A program made the translations under genes and the position numbers. A model generated the notes under the pieces. It was given only the letters and a program-made list of their open reading frames with translations. It did no database searches and was not told the DNA's origin. A DNA stretch of 45,374 nt from JBCCJA01 sp039045975 (GTDB lineage: Bacteria > Planctomycetota > Planctomycetia > Planctomycetales > Planctomycetaceae), in assembly GCA_039045975.1 (NCBI GenBank), contig JBCCJA010000027.1:1-45374 (forward strand), written 5' to 3'. Shown one piece after another: positions 1-6,890 of this stretch (its first letter is position 1; every line of letters begins with the position of its first letter).

Positions 1-130
1 AATCTCCCCCCCCCAACCGGCCCCCGGGGCGCGTGGGGGGGTGTATTTGGGCACCCCCACCCTACCCGGCCCCCGGCCTCGCGCCGCGGGCTTGTTTTGT
101 GATCGCGTCGGAGAGTGCACGAGGCTCCGA
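1..130. other. GC-rich low-complexity left edge
   Basis: The first 130 bases consist of C and G homopolymer runs (a run of C at 6-14, a run of G near 35-41) and GC-rich short palindromic pieces. I see no convincing coding region here. Reading frames that cross it continue antisense to the cysteine-rich gene and lack any family signature. Confidence 0.4.
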
Positions 131-162
131 ATAAAAAAGCCGCCCGCGCGGACACGGGCGGC
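131..162 (-). terminator. Rho-independent terminator of the cysteine-rich protein gene
   Basis: Read on the minus strand, an 8-bp perfect GC stem (155-162 pairing with 139-146, loop 147-154) is followed by a T tract (131-138). It lies 22 bases past the stop of the cysteine-rich gene at 184 and so ends the minus-strand series that comes from the right. Confidence 0.8.
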
Positions 163-183
163 TCCGATTCGCCTCAGGCCGGC

Positions 184-963
184 TTACGGCTTGAGCAGCG
201 CGTCGACCGATTCGATCGAGACGGACGGCGTCACCGCGGCGACGATCTCCTTGCAGCAGCCGCCTTCTTCACCGCAGCAGGCGTCTTCGGGGCAGACGCA
301 CTCGGTGTTGCAGGCGACGCAGACCGGCTTCTCACAGGTGCATTCGCCTTCACACTTCGTGCATTCGCCTTCGCAGACGCACTCCGCCTGGCACTTGGCG
401 CAGGCGACGTCGTCACAGCATTTGCCGTTCTGCTCGCAGCAGGCCTGGGCCTTGCAGGTGCAGGCGGCGGTGCAGGCGAGACAGGCCTTGTCCTCGCATT
501 TGCACGCGCCCTCGCACTTGGTGCATGCCTCGGCCGTCTTGCAGCAGGTTTCGGATTCGATGCAGCAGGCGCCCTCGGCGCAGACGCAGGTACCGTTGCA
601 GGCGACGCAGACCGGCTTCTCGCAGGCACATTCGCCTTCACACTTCTTGCACTCGCCTTCGCAGACACACTCCGCCTGGCACTTGGCGCAGGCGACGTCG
701 TCACAGCATTTGCCGTTCTGCTCACAGCAGGCGGCGGCTTCACAGCTGCACTCGGTGGTGCATTTCACGCACGCCTCGGCGGCCTCCGCGGCTTTGCAGC
801 ACTCGCCGCCCTTACTACAGCAGGCCGGATCGTCGGCTTTGCAGCACTTTCCGTCTTTGCCGCAGCAAGGGGCCGATTCGCCTCCGGCGCCCTCGTGGGC
901 GAAGGCCGGGGCGGCGAACGCCATGATCCAGGCGCAATACGCCAGCGCGATACGTCGATTCAT
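184..963 (-). CDS. Exported modular cysteine-rich (metallothionein-like) protein
   Basis: This is a 259-residue protein with a signal peptide (residues 1-22, cleavage after AFA). The mature part holds 60 cysteines in about 237 residues. All 60 fall into just two module types: six CC-x5-CC units (starting at residues 33, 48, 79, 133, 175 and 229) and nine CxxCxxxCxC units (starting at 65, 92, 105, 119, 147, 161, 188, 201 and 215). The linkers are rich in Glu, Lys and Ala, and the last 20 residues lack cysteine. Residues 79-124 and 175-220 are near-identical copies. Such density suggests metal binding or a disulfide-rich extracytoplasmic protein; the function is inferred and I do not recognise a named family. 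The start is supported by a GGAG ribosome site 8 bases upstream. Another exported Cys-containing protein lies just upstream. Common long ORFs on the other strand are shadows. Confidence 0.85.
   Translation of the reverse strand: MNRRIALAYCAWIMAFAAPAFAHEGAGGESAPCCGKDGKCCKADDPACCSKGGECCKAAEAAEACVKCTTECSCEAAACCEQNGKCCDDVACAKCQAECVCEGECKKCEGECACEKPVCVACNGTCVCAEGACCIESETCCKTAEACTKCEGACKCEDKACLACTAACTCKAQACCEQNGKCCDDVACAKCQAECVCEGECTKCEGECTCEKPVCVACNTECVCPEDACCGEEGGCCKEIVAAVTPSVSIESVDALLKP
307..444 (-). repeat. Internal duplication in cysteine-rich gene, copy 1
   Basis: This segment is nearly identical to 595-732, at a fixed offset of 288 bases (96 codons). The two copies differ by only a few substitutions, and the identity is highest over 370-444 against 658-732. 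It encodes one CC-x5-CC unit followed by three CxxCxxxCxC units. It points to a recent in-frame duplication. Confidence 0.85.
595..732 (-). repeat. Internal duplication in cysteine-rich gene, copy 2
   Basis: This is the partner of the segment at 307-444. Because both copies are in the same frame, 288 bases apart, recombination between them would remove or add 96 residues without breaking the frame. Confidence 0.85.
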
Positions 964-976
964 CGGAGTAACTCCG
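964..976 (-). promoter_or_regulatory. Possible hairpin over the ribosome-binding site of the cysteine-rich gene
   Basis: The minus-strand leader contains a 5-bp perfect stem with a 3-base loop (CGGAG, then CTCCG), directly before the ATG at 961-963. The GGAG likely to act as Shine-Dalgarno sequence is one arm. It could modulate translation, but it is short and may be chance. Confidence 0.3.
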
Positions 977-1034
977 TGTCGGATGTTTTGGAAAGTCAGG
1001 CTCGAACGTCGTCAAAACGGAACGACGGAGCCGA

Positions 1035-1475
1035 CTAACACAGCCAACGACAGAGCAGAGCCGCCGCGTCGGGCGGCGAAGAGAAGGGCACGGCGGCCGG
1101 CCGGGCCGTCGCGGCAGGCGGCGTGATCACGTCCCGGATTTCGACGAGCGTCACCCGGGTCACGACGGGTGTGAACCGCAGCGTCTCTTCCGGCGGCGAC
1201 GTCGGCGGGGCGTGCCCCTGACAGAGGCAAATCGGGACCGTGCCGTCTTCCGGCGACTGATCACCGGCGTCGACCGACGCCACGGGCGACTCGTGATGAC
1301 AGCACCGCGAGCAGGGCGATTCGGCCGGCACGATCTCGACCGGCTCGAACCCGCTGCAGCAGCAATCGTGAGGCACGGCCGAACCGCAACCGTCGGCCGC
1401 GAACGATACCCCGGCCGACACGAGCCATAAGGTCGTGACCGCAAGCAACGCGGCGGGGTGCCTCAACAGGTCCAT
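1035..1475 (-). CDS. Small exported protein with cysteine clusters
   Basis: This 146-residue protein has a clear signal peptide (residues 1-26, ending SFAA). The mature part has cysteine clusters (DCCCSG, SRCCHH), an ICLCQGH segment and a C-terminal LLCRWLC. The middle is rich in acidic residues and Pro. The cluster pattern, with a vicinal His pair, would suit metal binding, but I recognise no family. It lies 72 bases upstream of the modular cysteine-rich gene on the same strand, so the two may be co-transcribed and functionally linked; that is inference. Base composition matches the neighbours. Confidence 0.6.
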   Translation of the reverse strand: MDLLRHPAALLAVTTLWLVSAGVSFAADGCGSAVPHDCCCSGFEPVEIVPAESPCSRCCHHESPVASVDAGDQSPEDGTVPICLCQGHAPPTSPPEETLRFTPVVTRVTLVEIRDVITPPAATARPAAVPFSSPPDAAALLCRWLC

Positions 1476-1560
1476 TGTTCAGATATTAACTCGGACATAG
1501 ACGAAGGCCACCAGAGTGTTTTCCCGGTCACATCCGCGGTCGGCAAAAAGTCGGCCTTAC

Positions 1561-2070
1561 TCATCCCGTCGCGAACAGTTGCCACAACCGGGCCGAGAAA
1601 ATCATCGCGGTGCACAACACGCCGCCGACGGCCGCGACGCTCGACGCCGCCGTCGCGAGCCGCAGCATGCGACGGGCCTCCGACCCGTGCCGGTCCTCGC
1701 ACAATCCGGCGGCGACCCGCACGACCTGACGGACCAACTCCGCGACCGTCAGGCACGTGCCGACCGCCAGGATCAACGCCCATTCAACCGCCGACAGCCC
1801 GAGGGCGACCCCGAGGATCCCGACAGTCGCGGCCGCGAACATCTGCACGAAGAAGACGCTGTCGTCGCGGACGGCCTGCTTGACCCCGCCCTCGGCGTCG
1901 ACGAGCCGTTGACGCCACATCGCACGCGGGACACGGGCCGCGTCGCTCGGAGCCGATTCGACGAGATCGGGAGCCGGGCTCCCGATGTCATCCGCTTCCC
2001 GTGCGAACAGACGTGGGCCCTCCTCGACGGGCGAGGTCTCGGCCGCGGCGGTTTTCGGCAGGGCGGACAT
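1561..2070 (-). CDS. DgkA-like small membrane protein, apparently without the catalytic glutamate
   Basis: This is a 169-residue protein. A hydrophilic N-terminus of about 60 residues precedes a region resembling prokaryotic diacylglycerol/undecaprenol kinase (DgkA): a Gly-x-x-x-Ala-x-x-Asp amphipathic start, a first membrane helix, LGLSAVEWALIL, a second helix with TVAELVRQVVRVAAGL, and a third hydrophobic helix near residues 140-165. In active DgkA the second helix reads ELxNTAIE. Here the first Glu is kept, but the Asn and the catalytic Glu are replaced (AELVRQVVR). So the fold is likely, and lipid kinase activity is doubtful. The family assignment rests on pattern only. It follows the LptD-like gene by 50 bases and may share its transcript. 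Confidence 0.55.
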   Translation of the reverse strand: MSALPKTAAAETSPVEEGPRLFAREADDIGSPAPDLVESAPSDAARVPRAMWRQRLVDAEGGVKQAVRDDSVFFVQMFAAATVGILGVALGLSAVEWALILAVGTCLTVAELVRQVVRVAAGLCEDRHGSEARRMLRLATAASSVAAVGGVLCTAMIFSARLWQLFATG

Positions 2071-2120
2071 GAAGTTGCTCGGGGCGAGGACAGGCTGTTC
2101 GGATCTCTCGGGAGTCTGCG

Positions 2121-5100
2121 TCAGCGACGTTGGCCGTTGAACAACGAGTTGAACTCGCCCGGCAGGAGGCGGTTGCCGAACTTCGGCTCGATCATCAGCC
2201 CGGCACCGAAGTCCCCGGTGCTCTCGTTGTTGAAGACGCTGACGTGCGTCAGCCAGTCGGCCCCGATCCGAGTGATCGTGACGTCCTGGGTCCGGTTGTC
2301 GGGATTTTCGATGTCAAACGTGGCGGTCGTGCGGGCCCGCCACTTCGGCCCCATCTCGTAGTTGAACGAGGCGACGAAGAACGTCTGCTCGAACAGTTGC
2401 GACTCGACGCGGTGTAACGCGAGATCGAGCGACCCACGACCCGGCCGGTTCGTCCGCAGCCCGGCCGTCCAGGCCATCACGGCGTTCGCGAACGGGTCAA
2501 AGCTGAAGTCGCCGTAGAGGCTCGTGCGGTCGCCGAGCCACCATTCGACGTCGGCCCCGATCAGGCCCCAAGGTTCGCCGAAGTTGTCGCGGTCGGCGTC
2601 GGGGAAGAACGACGCCTCCAGGTCGACGGTGAGCCAATCCTTGATCCGCAGGTTGCCCGGGGCGCCCCGTTTCGTTTGCCACCGCTGACGCAGCGCCAGC
2701 CGCAAGACCTGCTGGTCTTCGAGCAGCTCGTAGACCGGGCTCGATATCGCCGTGCCGGTGCCGGTGCGGACGCCGTAGATCCGCGGGTCGATCGTCGGCG
2801 GCAACCCGCCCGGCCCGGCCCCCCCGACGATCCGCTGGCGGACGCGTTCCTGCGCGTCGTCGTCGAGGTCGTTGTACTGGGCGATCGAGCCGAGCGGTTC
2901 CGACGAGTCGGTGAAACGATACTCGGTCTCGAAGCGGATCTTGTGGGCCAGCCCGTTGAGGTTCAGCAGCGTGCTCCGCACCCGCGGGAAGACCTTGTGA
3001 AATTGGATCGACGACCGCAGCCCGGCCGCACCGGTCAGTCGCGTCACCTGCTCGCCGTCGAGCCCCTCTTCTTGGAACAACGCCTCGCCGAAGACGAACG
3101 GGTTGAACACGAACGGCCCGACCGGCACGGAGGTGTTCAACTCGTGACGCGTCATCAGGACGGCGCCCTCGACGTCGGCCGTGTAGTCGAGCGGCGCGAA
3201 CTGATCGACGAACGGGGCGGGGAACAGCTCGTCGTCGGGCAGCTCGCCCGGGTTCAGCGACGCGTAGCCGAGCTGCGTGTGCTGCGACCAGTCGACGAGA
3301 CCGGCCAGCGGCGTGCCGGTCGCGAGCGGCTCGCCGAGCGTGAACAGGTCGAACCGCGGCAGCCACTCGGTCTCGGTTTCGAACTCGTTCAGTTGGAACG
3401 ACCCGAGCAGCGACCACGACCAGTTCTCGAACGCCTGCGTCGCCGAAATAACGTTCTCGGTGTCCTTGCCCGAGTCGAATTCGGGCTCGAAATATTGCTC
3501 CAAGAAGTTGCGGTCCGACTCGTAGCCGAGTTCGAACCGCACCGTCAGCGGGTCGGCGAAGGCGAACACGTGGCGGTGTCGCAACAGCAGCCGGCCGCGG
3601 TTCGCGTCCTCGAACGGCAGGTCCTCTCGGCCGGCCCCGAGGATGTCTTCCCCGCCGTCGTTGACGTAGTAGCCGAGGAAGCGGCCGCCCCCCGAGCCGG
3701 GCAGCCCCCACGCGTCGGGCAGATGGTAGGTCAGCTCGTTGCCGAGGCCGGCGCCGCGCTCGCTGTAGTAATCGACGAGCAGGTCGGACCGGACGCCATC
3801 GGGCTGCTCGCGGCCGGCGATCGCGAACAGGTCCCACGTCGTGTTGGTCCGGAAGCCGAAGCGGCGGTCGTTGCCGACGCGGAACCCGCGGAGCGGCACG
3901 TTCGGCGACTCCAGCGGCGAGGACAGGTACGGCAGATAGAGCACCGGCACGTCGTGCACGAGCACGCGGTTGTGTTTGCTGCGGACCCGGTGCGTCTCGG
4001 AGCGGGACTCGCCCGTCCGCGGGTCGAACGCCGGGTCGCCGAGGCCGACCCAAGGGTCGTCGCCCTCCGGCTCGATCACGACGACGTCCGACTGCACCCG
4101 GTAGCCCGGCTGGCCGAAGCGGCTCATCGACAGCCACGCGTCCTCGGCGCGGAAGCGGCTCGTCGAGAACTGCCGCAGCCGCTCGGCCCGGACCCGCAGA
4201 TCGCCGCCGAACTCCGGCATGAAGGCCCGCAGTTCCGCGTCGTCGAGCACCGCCCGCTGTGTCCGCGCGTCGTAAATCGCACGGGACGCGGTGATCTTCC
4301 GGCCGCCCTGCCGGATCACGATGTTGCCTTCGAGGTAGATCGTCATCGGCGCGTCGGCCGACTGCACTGAGTCGCCGCCCGCCTCGAACGACATCCCGGG
4401 CGCGTCCCGCGTCCACACGACGACGCGGTCGGCCGACAGGTCGACGACGTCGTGCGCGATCCCCACGCCCGACCGCGGCGTCATGCCGATCGCACCCAGT
4501 TGATCGATCCCGTCGAGCCCGCGGATCAGCATGTTGATCCCGCCGGTGATCACGACGACCTGCTCCGGCGGGACCGTCGCGTCTGACGTCTGCGACACGA
4601 CCGAGAACGGCACGCCGCTCCGCGAATTGATCGTCACATGACGGATCCCGCCGAACGAAGACGCGTCGAGCCGCGGGACCGGGTCGGCGCCGACCGTCGG
4701 CCCGCCGGCGTCCGCCGCGACGCCCGACGCGGCCGCCCCGAACACGGCCCGCTGACGCGCGTCGGCCCGCCGGAAGACCGGGTCGGCCGAGTCATCGACA
4801 TCGACCCCGCGGACCGGCACGTCGAACGCAAAGCCGTCCGGCACGGCCAGTTCCAACAGGTCGGCCCCGCCGTGCGTGATCACGCCGTCGCGGTCGACGG
4901 AAACGTTCGACTCGACGTACAGCACCGCCCGGCCCTGACCCCCACGCCACAGCACGGCCCGGTCACAGGTCACCGCGAACCGCCCGCCAGACGCCGAGAC
5001 CCCCTCGATACGACAGCCGCCCCGCAAAAGCGCGACGTCGACGCCCTCGATCTGCCACTCGCTCGACAGCCGCGCCCCGACGGCGAGCTCGCCCGTGATA

Positions 5101-5363
5101 GACGTGACGACCCCGAGGTCGGCCCAGTCGCCGTCGGCGTCGGCCGACGGATCGGGCATCGGCGGCATCGCCTCCGGCTCCCCGAAGCCACCGAACGAAG
5201 AACCCGGCGCCGGCGGCCGCGGCAACAGACGCAGCCCGTCGCCGTCTTGCGCCAGGCACGTACCGTCCACCCCCGCGACGACCGCGATCGTCGCGACATA
5301 CAGAGAGCGGGCCACGAGCCGTCCGAGACGACCCGTCGCGATGGGGCGGTCCGTGCCCTTCAA
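2121..5363 (-). CDS. lptD: LptD-like outer-membrane LPS assembly protein (OstA domain)
   Basis: This large protein (1080 residues from the start chosen) has the layout of LptD/OstA. It has a signal peptide (about residues 1-39, ending CLAQ) and N-terminal repeats of the OstA type; near residue 340 the YLEGNIVIRQGGRKI segment is followed by ASRAIYDARTQRAVLDDAEL. Near residue 470 comes HDVPVLYLPYLSSPLE, the typical LptD pre-barrel segment, and then a long run of alternating beta-strand sequence to the C-terminus. The N-terminal part is longer than in proteobacterial LptD (about 780 residues). I chose the TTG at 5361-5363 because GGGAG lies 5 bases before it and the signal peptide then starts properly; an ATG at 5438 would add 25 residues without signal character. 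It likely inserts lipopolysaccharide into the outer membrane. No lptA, B, C, F or G gene is in the window. Confidence 0.8.
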   Translation of the reverse strand: MKGTDRPIATGRLGRLVARSLYVATIAVVAGVDGTCLAQDGDGLRLLPRPPAPGSSFGGFGEPEAMPPMPDPSADADGDWADLGVVTSITGELAVGARLSSEWQIEGVDVALLRGGCRIEGVSASGGRFAVTCDRAVLWRGGQGRAVLYVESNVSVDRDGVITHGGADLLELAVPDGFAFDVPVRGVDVDDSADPVFRRADARQRAVFGAAASGVAADAGGPTVGADPVPRLDASSFGGIRHVTINSRSGVPFSVVSQTSDATVPPEQVVVITGGINMLIRGLDGIDQLGAIGMTPRSGVGIAHDVVDLSADRVVVWTRDAPGMSFEAGGDSVQSADAPMTIYLEGNIVIRQGGRKITASRAIYDARTQRAVLDDAELRAFMPEFGGDLRVRAERLRQFSTSRFRAEDAWLSMSRFGQPGYRVQSDVVVIEPEGDDPWVGLGDPAFDPRTGESRSETHRVRSKHNRVLVHDVPVLYLPYLSSPLESPNVPLRGFRVGNDRRFGFRTNTTWDLFAIAGREQPDGVRSDLLVDYYSERGAGLGNELTYHLPDAWGLPGSGGGRFLGYYVNDGGEDILGAGREDLPFEDANRGRLLLRHRHVFAFADPLTVRFELGYESDRNFLEQYFEPEFDSGKDTENVISATQAFENWSWSLLGSFQLNEFETETEWLPRFDLFTLGEPLATGTPLAGLVDWSQHTQLGYASLNPGELPDDELFPAPFVDQFAPLDYTADVEGAVLMTRHELNTSVPVGPFVFNPFVFGEALFQEEGLDGEQVTRLTGAAGLRSSIQFHKVFPRVRSTLLNLNGLAHKIRFETEYRFTDSSEPLGSIAQYNDLDDDAQERVRQRIVGGAGPGGLPPTIDPRIYGVRTGTGTAISSPVYELLEDQQVLRLALRQRWQTKRGAPGNLRIKDWLTVDLEASFFPDADRDNFGEPWGLIGADVEWWLGDRTSLYGDFSFDPFANAVMAWTAGLRTNRPGRGSLDLALHRVESQLFEQTFFVASFNYEMGPKWRARTTATFDIENPDNRTQDVTITRIGADWLTHVSVFNNESTGDFGAGLMIEPKFGNRLLPGEFNSLFNGQRR

Positions 5364-5498
5364 GGGCTCTCCCGGAGTCGTTCCGGCGTGAACGTTCCGT
5401 TGCGGGGCGGGGGGATCGGGCCCGCGCTGCCGCCTCATGCGACCGCCCGCGACCCGGGTGAAAGGGGCGCGGTTTGTAGGTCCGCCCGCGAAAGCGGG

Positions 5499-6749
5499 TC
5501 AAGCCGTGTCGCCCGCCGCAGATCGCCCTAAGTGCTTCAATATCATGGGCTTGAAGACCAACCACGCCTGCCGCAGCCCGACCGCGGCGAAGACCGCCAG
5601 CACCGGCACGAGCGGGGCCCGCATCCGCGCGTTCGCCCAGTAAAACAGGTGCACGCCCTGGAACGCCGCGATCATCAGCACCGCCGGCACCCACAGGTCG
5701 GGCGACCGCGTCCGGACCGTCACGGCGAGTCCGGCGAATGCGAGCAGCAGGAACGCCGTCTCGTAAAGGCCGACCGCGTAATAGATTACGGCCGAACCCT
5801 CGTATCCGAGCGGCACCGGGCACCAGAACCGCACGACCCGCGTGCCGACCCCCCGTAGGAAATCACCGGGCCGCTCGACGATGTGTCCGACCGCCCGCCG
5901 CCTCTGCCACGCGTCCCGCGCGACCTCGCCGGTCACCCCCTCGGCCGCCATCTCCGCCTCGAGCGACTTCTGCCAGCGGTCGAGGCTCTCTCCGTCCCAC
6001 GTCGCGAACGGCGAGACCCGCGCGACCTCGTCCCAGAAGACCGGGTTGTTCCCCAGCAGCAGCGTGTACCCCCCGTGCGTCGTGAACGGGATGAAGGCGT
6101 CGAACACGAGGGCATTACGGATCACCCACGGCGACCACACGACCGCCAGCCCCAGCAAAAACGCCCCCGCCCCGTTTAGCCGAGGCCGGTAGGCCGCGCG
6201 CCGCGTGACGAGCCAACGGCCGAGCACCCAGACGCCCCACAACAGCCCGAACGCCGCAAACACGGGGCGGGTGAGAATTGCGAGGCCGAGGACGCCGCCA
6301 GAAACCGCAGCCTGCATACCGACGCGACATCGCGCCGCCGCAATCACGAGACACGCCGCGAACCATGCCGAAGTCAGCTCCGTCATCGCCCGACCGAGGT
6401 AGGCCAAAAGCAGCGGGCAACAGATGAGAAACCCGATCGCGAATCGAACGGCAGGGCGACCTGAAAACTCCCGGGCGATCGACGCGACGCCGCAGAGCAA
6501 CATCGGATAGACGAGGCAGTGAACTATGAGGTCGGACGGCGCCCCGCTGAGCGCGATTGCGATCGGGAACAGCGGCGGTCGGAACGCCGTCGGCGTGTCA
6601 TCCGGACCGACGTATCGCCCCGACTCGCCGAGCCGCGCGGCGATTCTTAGATAGCCGTCGGTGTCCTCCAGTGGCGTCGCGACGTCATTTTTTGTGATCG
6701 GTAGACACGCCAGTGCGGCCATGACGAAGCCGAGGCCGAAAAGCGGCAC
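5499..6749 (-). CDS. GT-C fold membrane glycosyltransferase (ArnT/PMT-like)
   Basis: This is a polytopic membrane protein of about 416 residues. The first loop carries an acidic segment (LEDTDGYLRIAARL) and TAFRPPLFPIAIAL, a pattern common in dolichyl-phosphate-mannose type (GT39/GT83) glycosyltransferases. Then come about nine hydrophobic segments and a soluble loop near residues 225-300 (GNNPVFWDEV onwards). The expected role is transfer of a sugar from a polyprenyl-phosphate carrier at the outer face of the inner membrane; donor and acceptor are unknown. The start is a GTG; sequence upstream stays in frame and is basic (RLRDGLGR), so the true start may lie slightly further upstream. It precedes the LptD-like gene by 135 bases on the same strand, which fits an envelope role. 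Confidence 0.75.
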   Translation of the reverse strand: MPLFGLGFVMAALACLPITKNDVATPLEDTDGYLRIAARLGESGRYVGPDDTPTAFRPPLFPIAIALSGAPSDLIVHCLVYPMLLCGVASIAREFSGRPAVRFAIGFLICCPLLLAYLGRAMTELTSAWFAACLVIAAARCRVGMQAAVSGGVLGLAILTRPVFAAFGLLWGVWVLGRWLVTRRAAYRPRLNGAGAFLLGLAVVWSPWVIRNALVFDAFIPFTTHGGYTLLLGNNPVFWDEVARVSPFATWDGESLDRWQKSLEAEMAAEGVTGEVARDAWQRRRAVGHIVERPGDFLRGVGTRVVRFWCPVPLGYEGSAVIYYAVGLYETAFLLLAFAGLAVTVRTRSPDLWVPAVLMIAAFQGVHLFYWANARMRAPLVPVLAVFAAVGLRQAWLVFKPMILKHLGRSAAGDTA

Positions 6750-6890
6750 GCGGCCGAGGCCGTCGCGTAAGCGGCGGGACGCCGCGTCGGCGGGTTCGCT
6801 GGCGCCGTCGATCGGCTCGTCCCGGGATCTGTTTGGCTCACGGGCTGGAAACCGTCAGCCTACGAAGACCCGAGCCCGGCACGCGACGCA

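Noticed and set aside
2497..4416. Long open frames opposite or overlapping the LptD-like gene
   Set aside because: They are Arg/Ala/Pro-rich shadows of the GC-rich gene with no motif; frame and signal peptide evidence favour the LptD frame.
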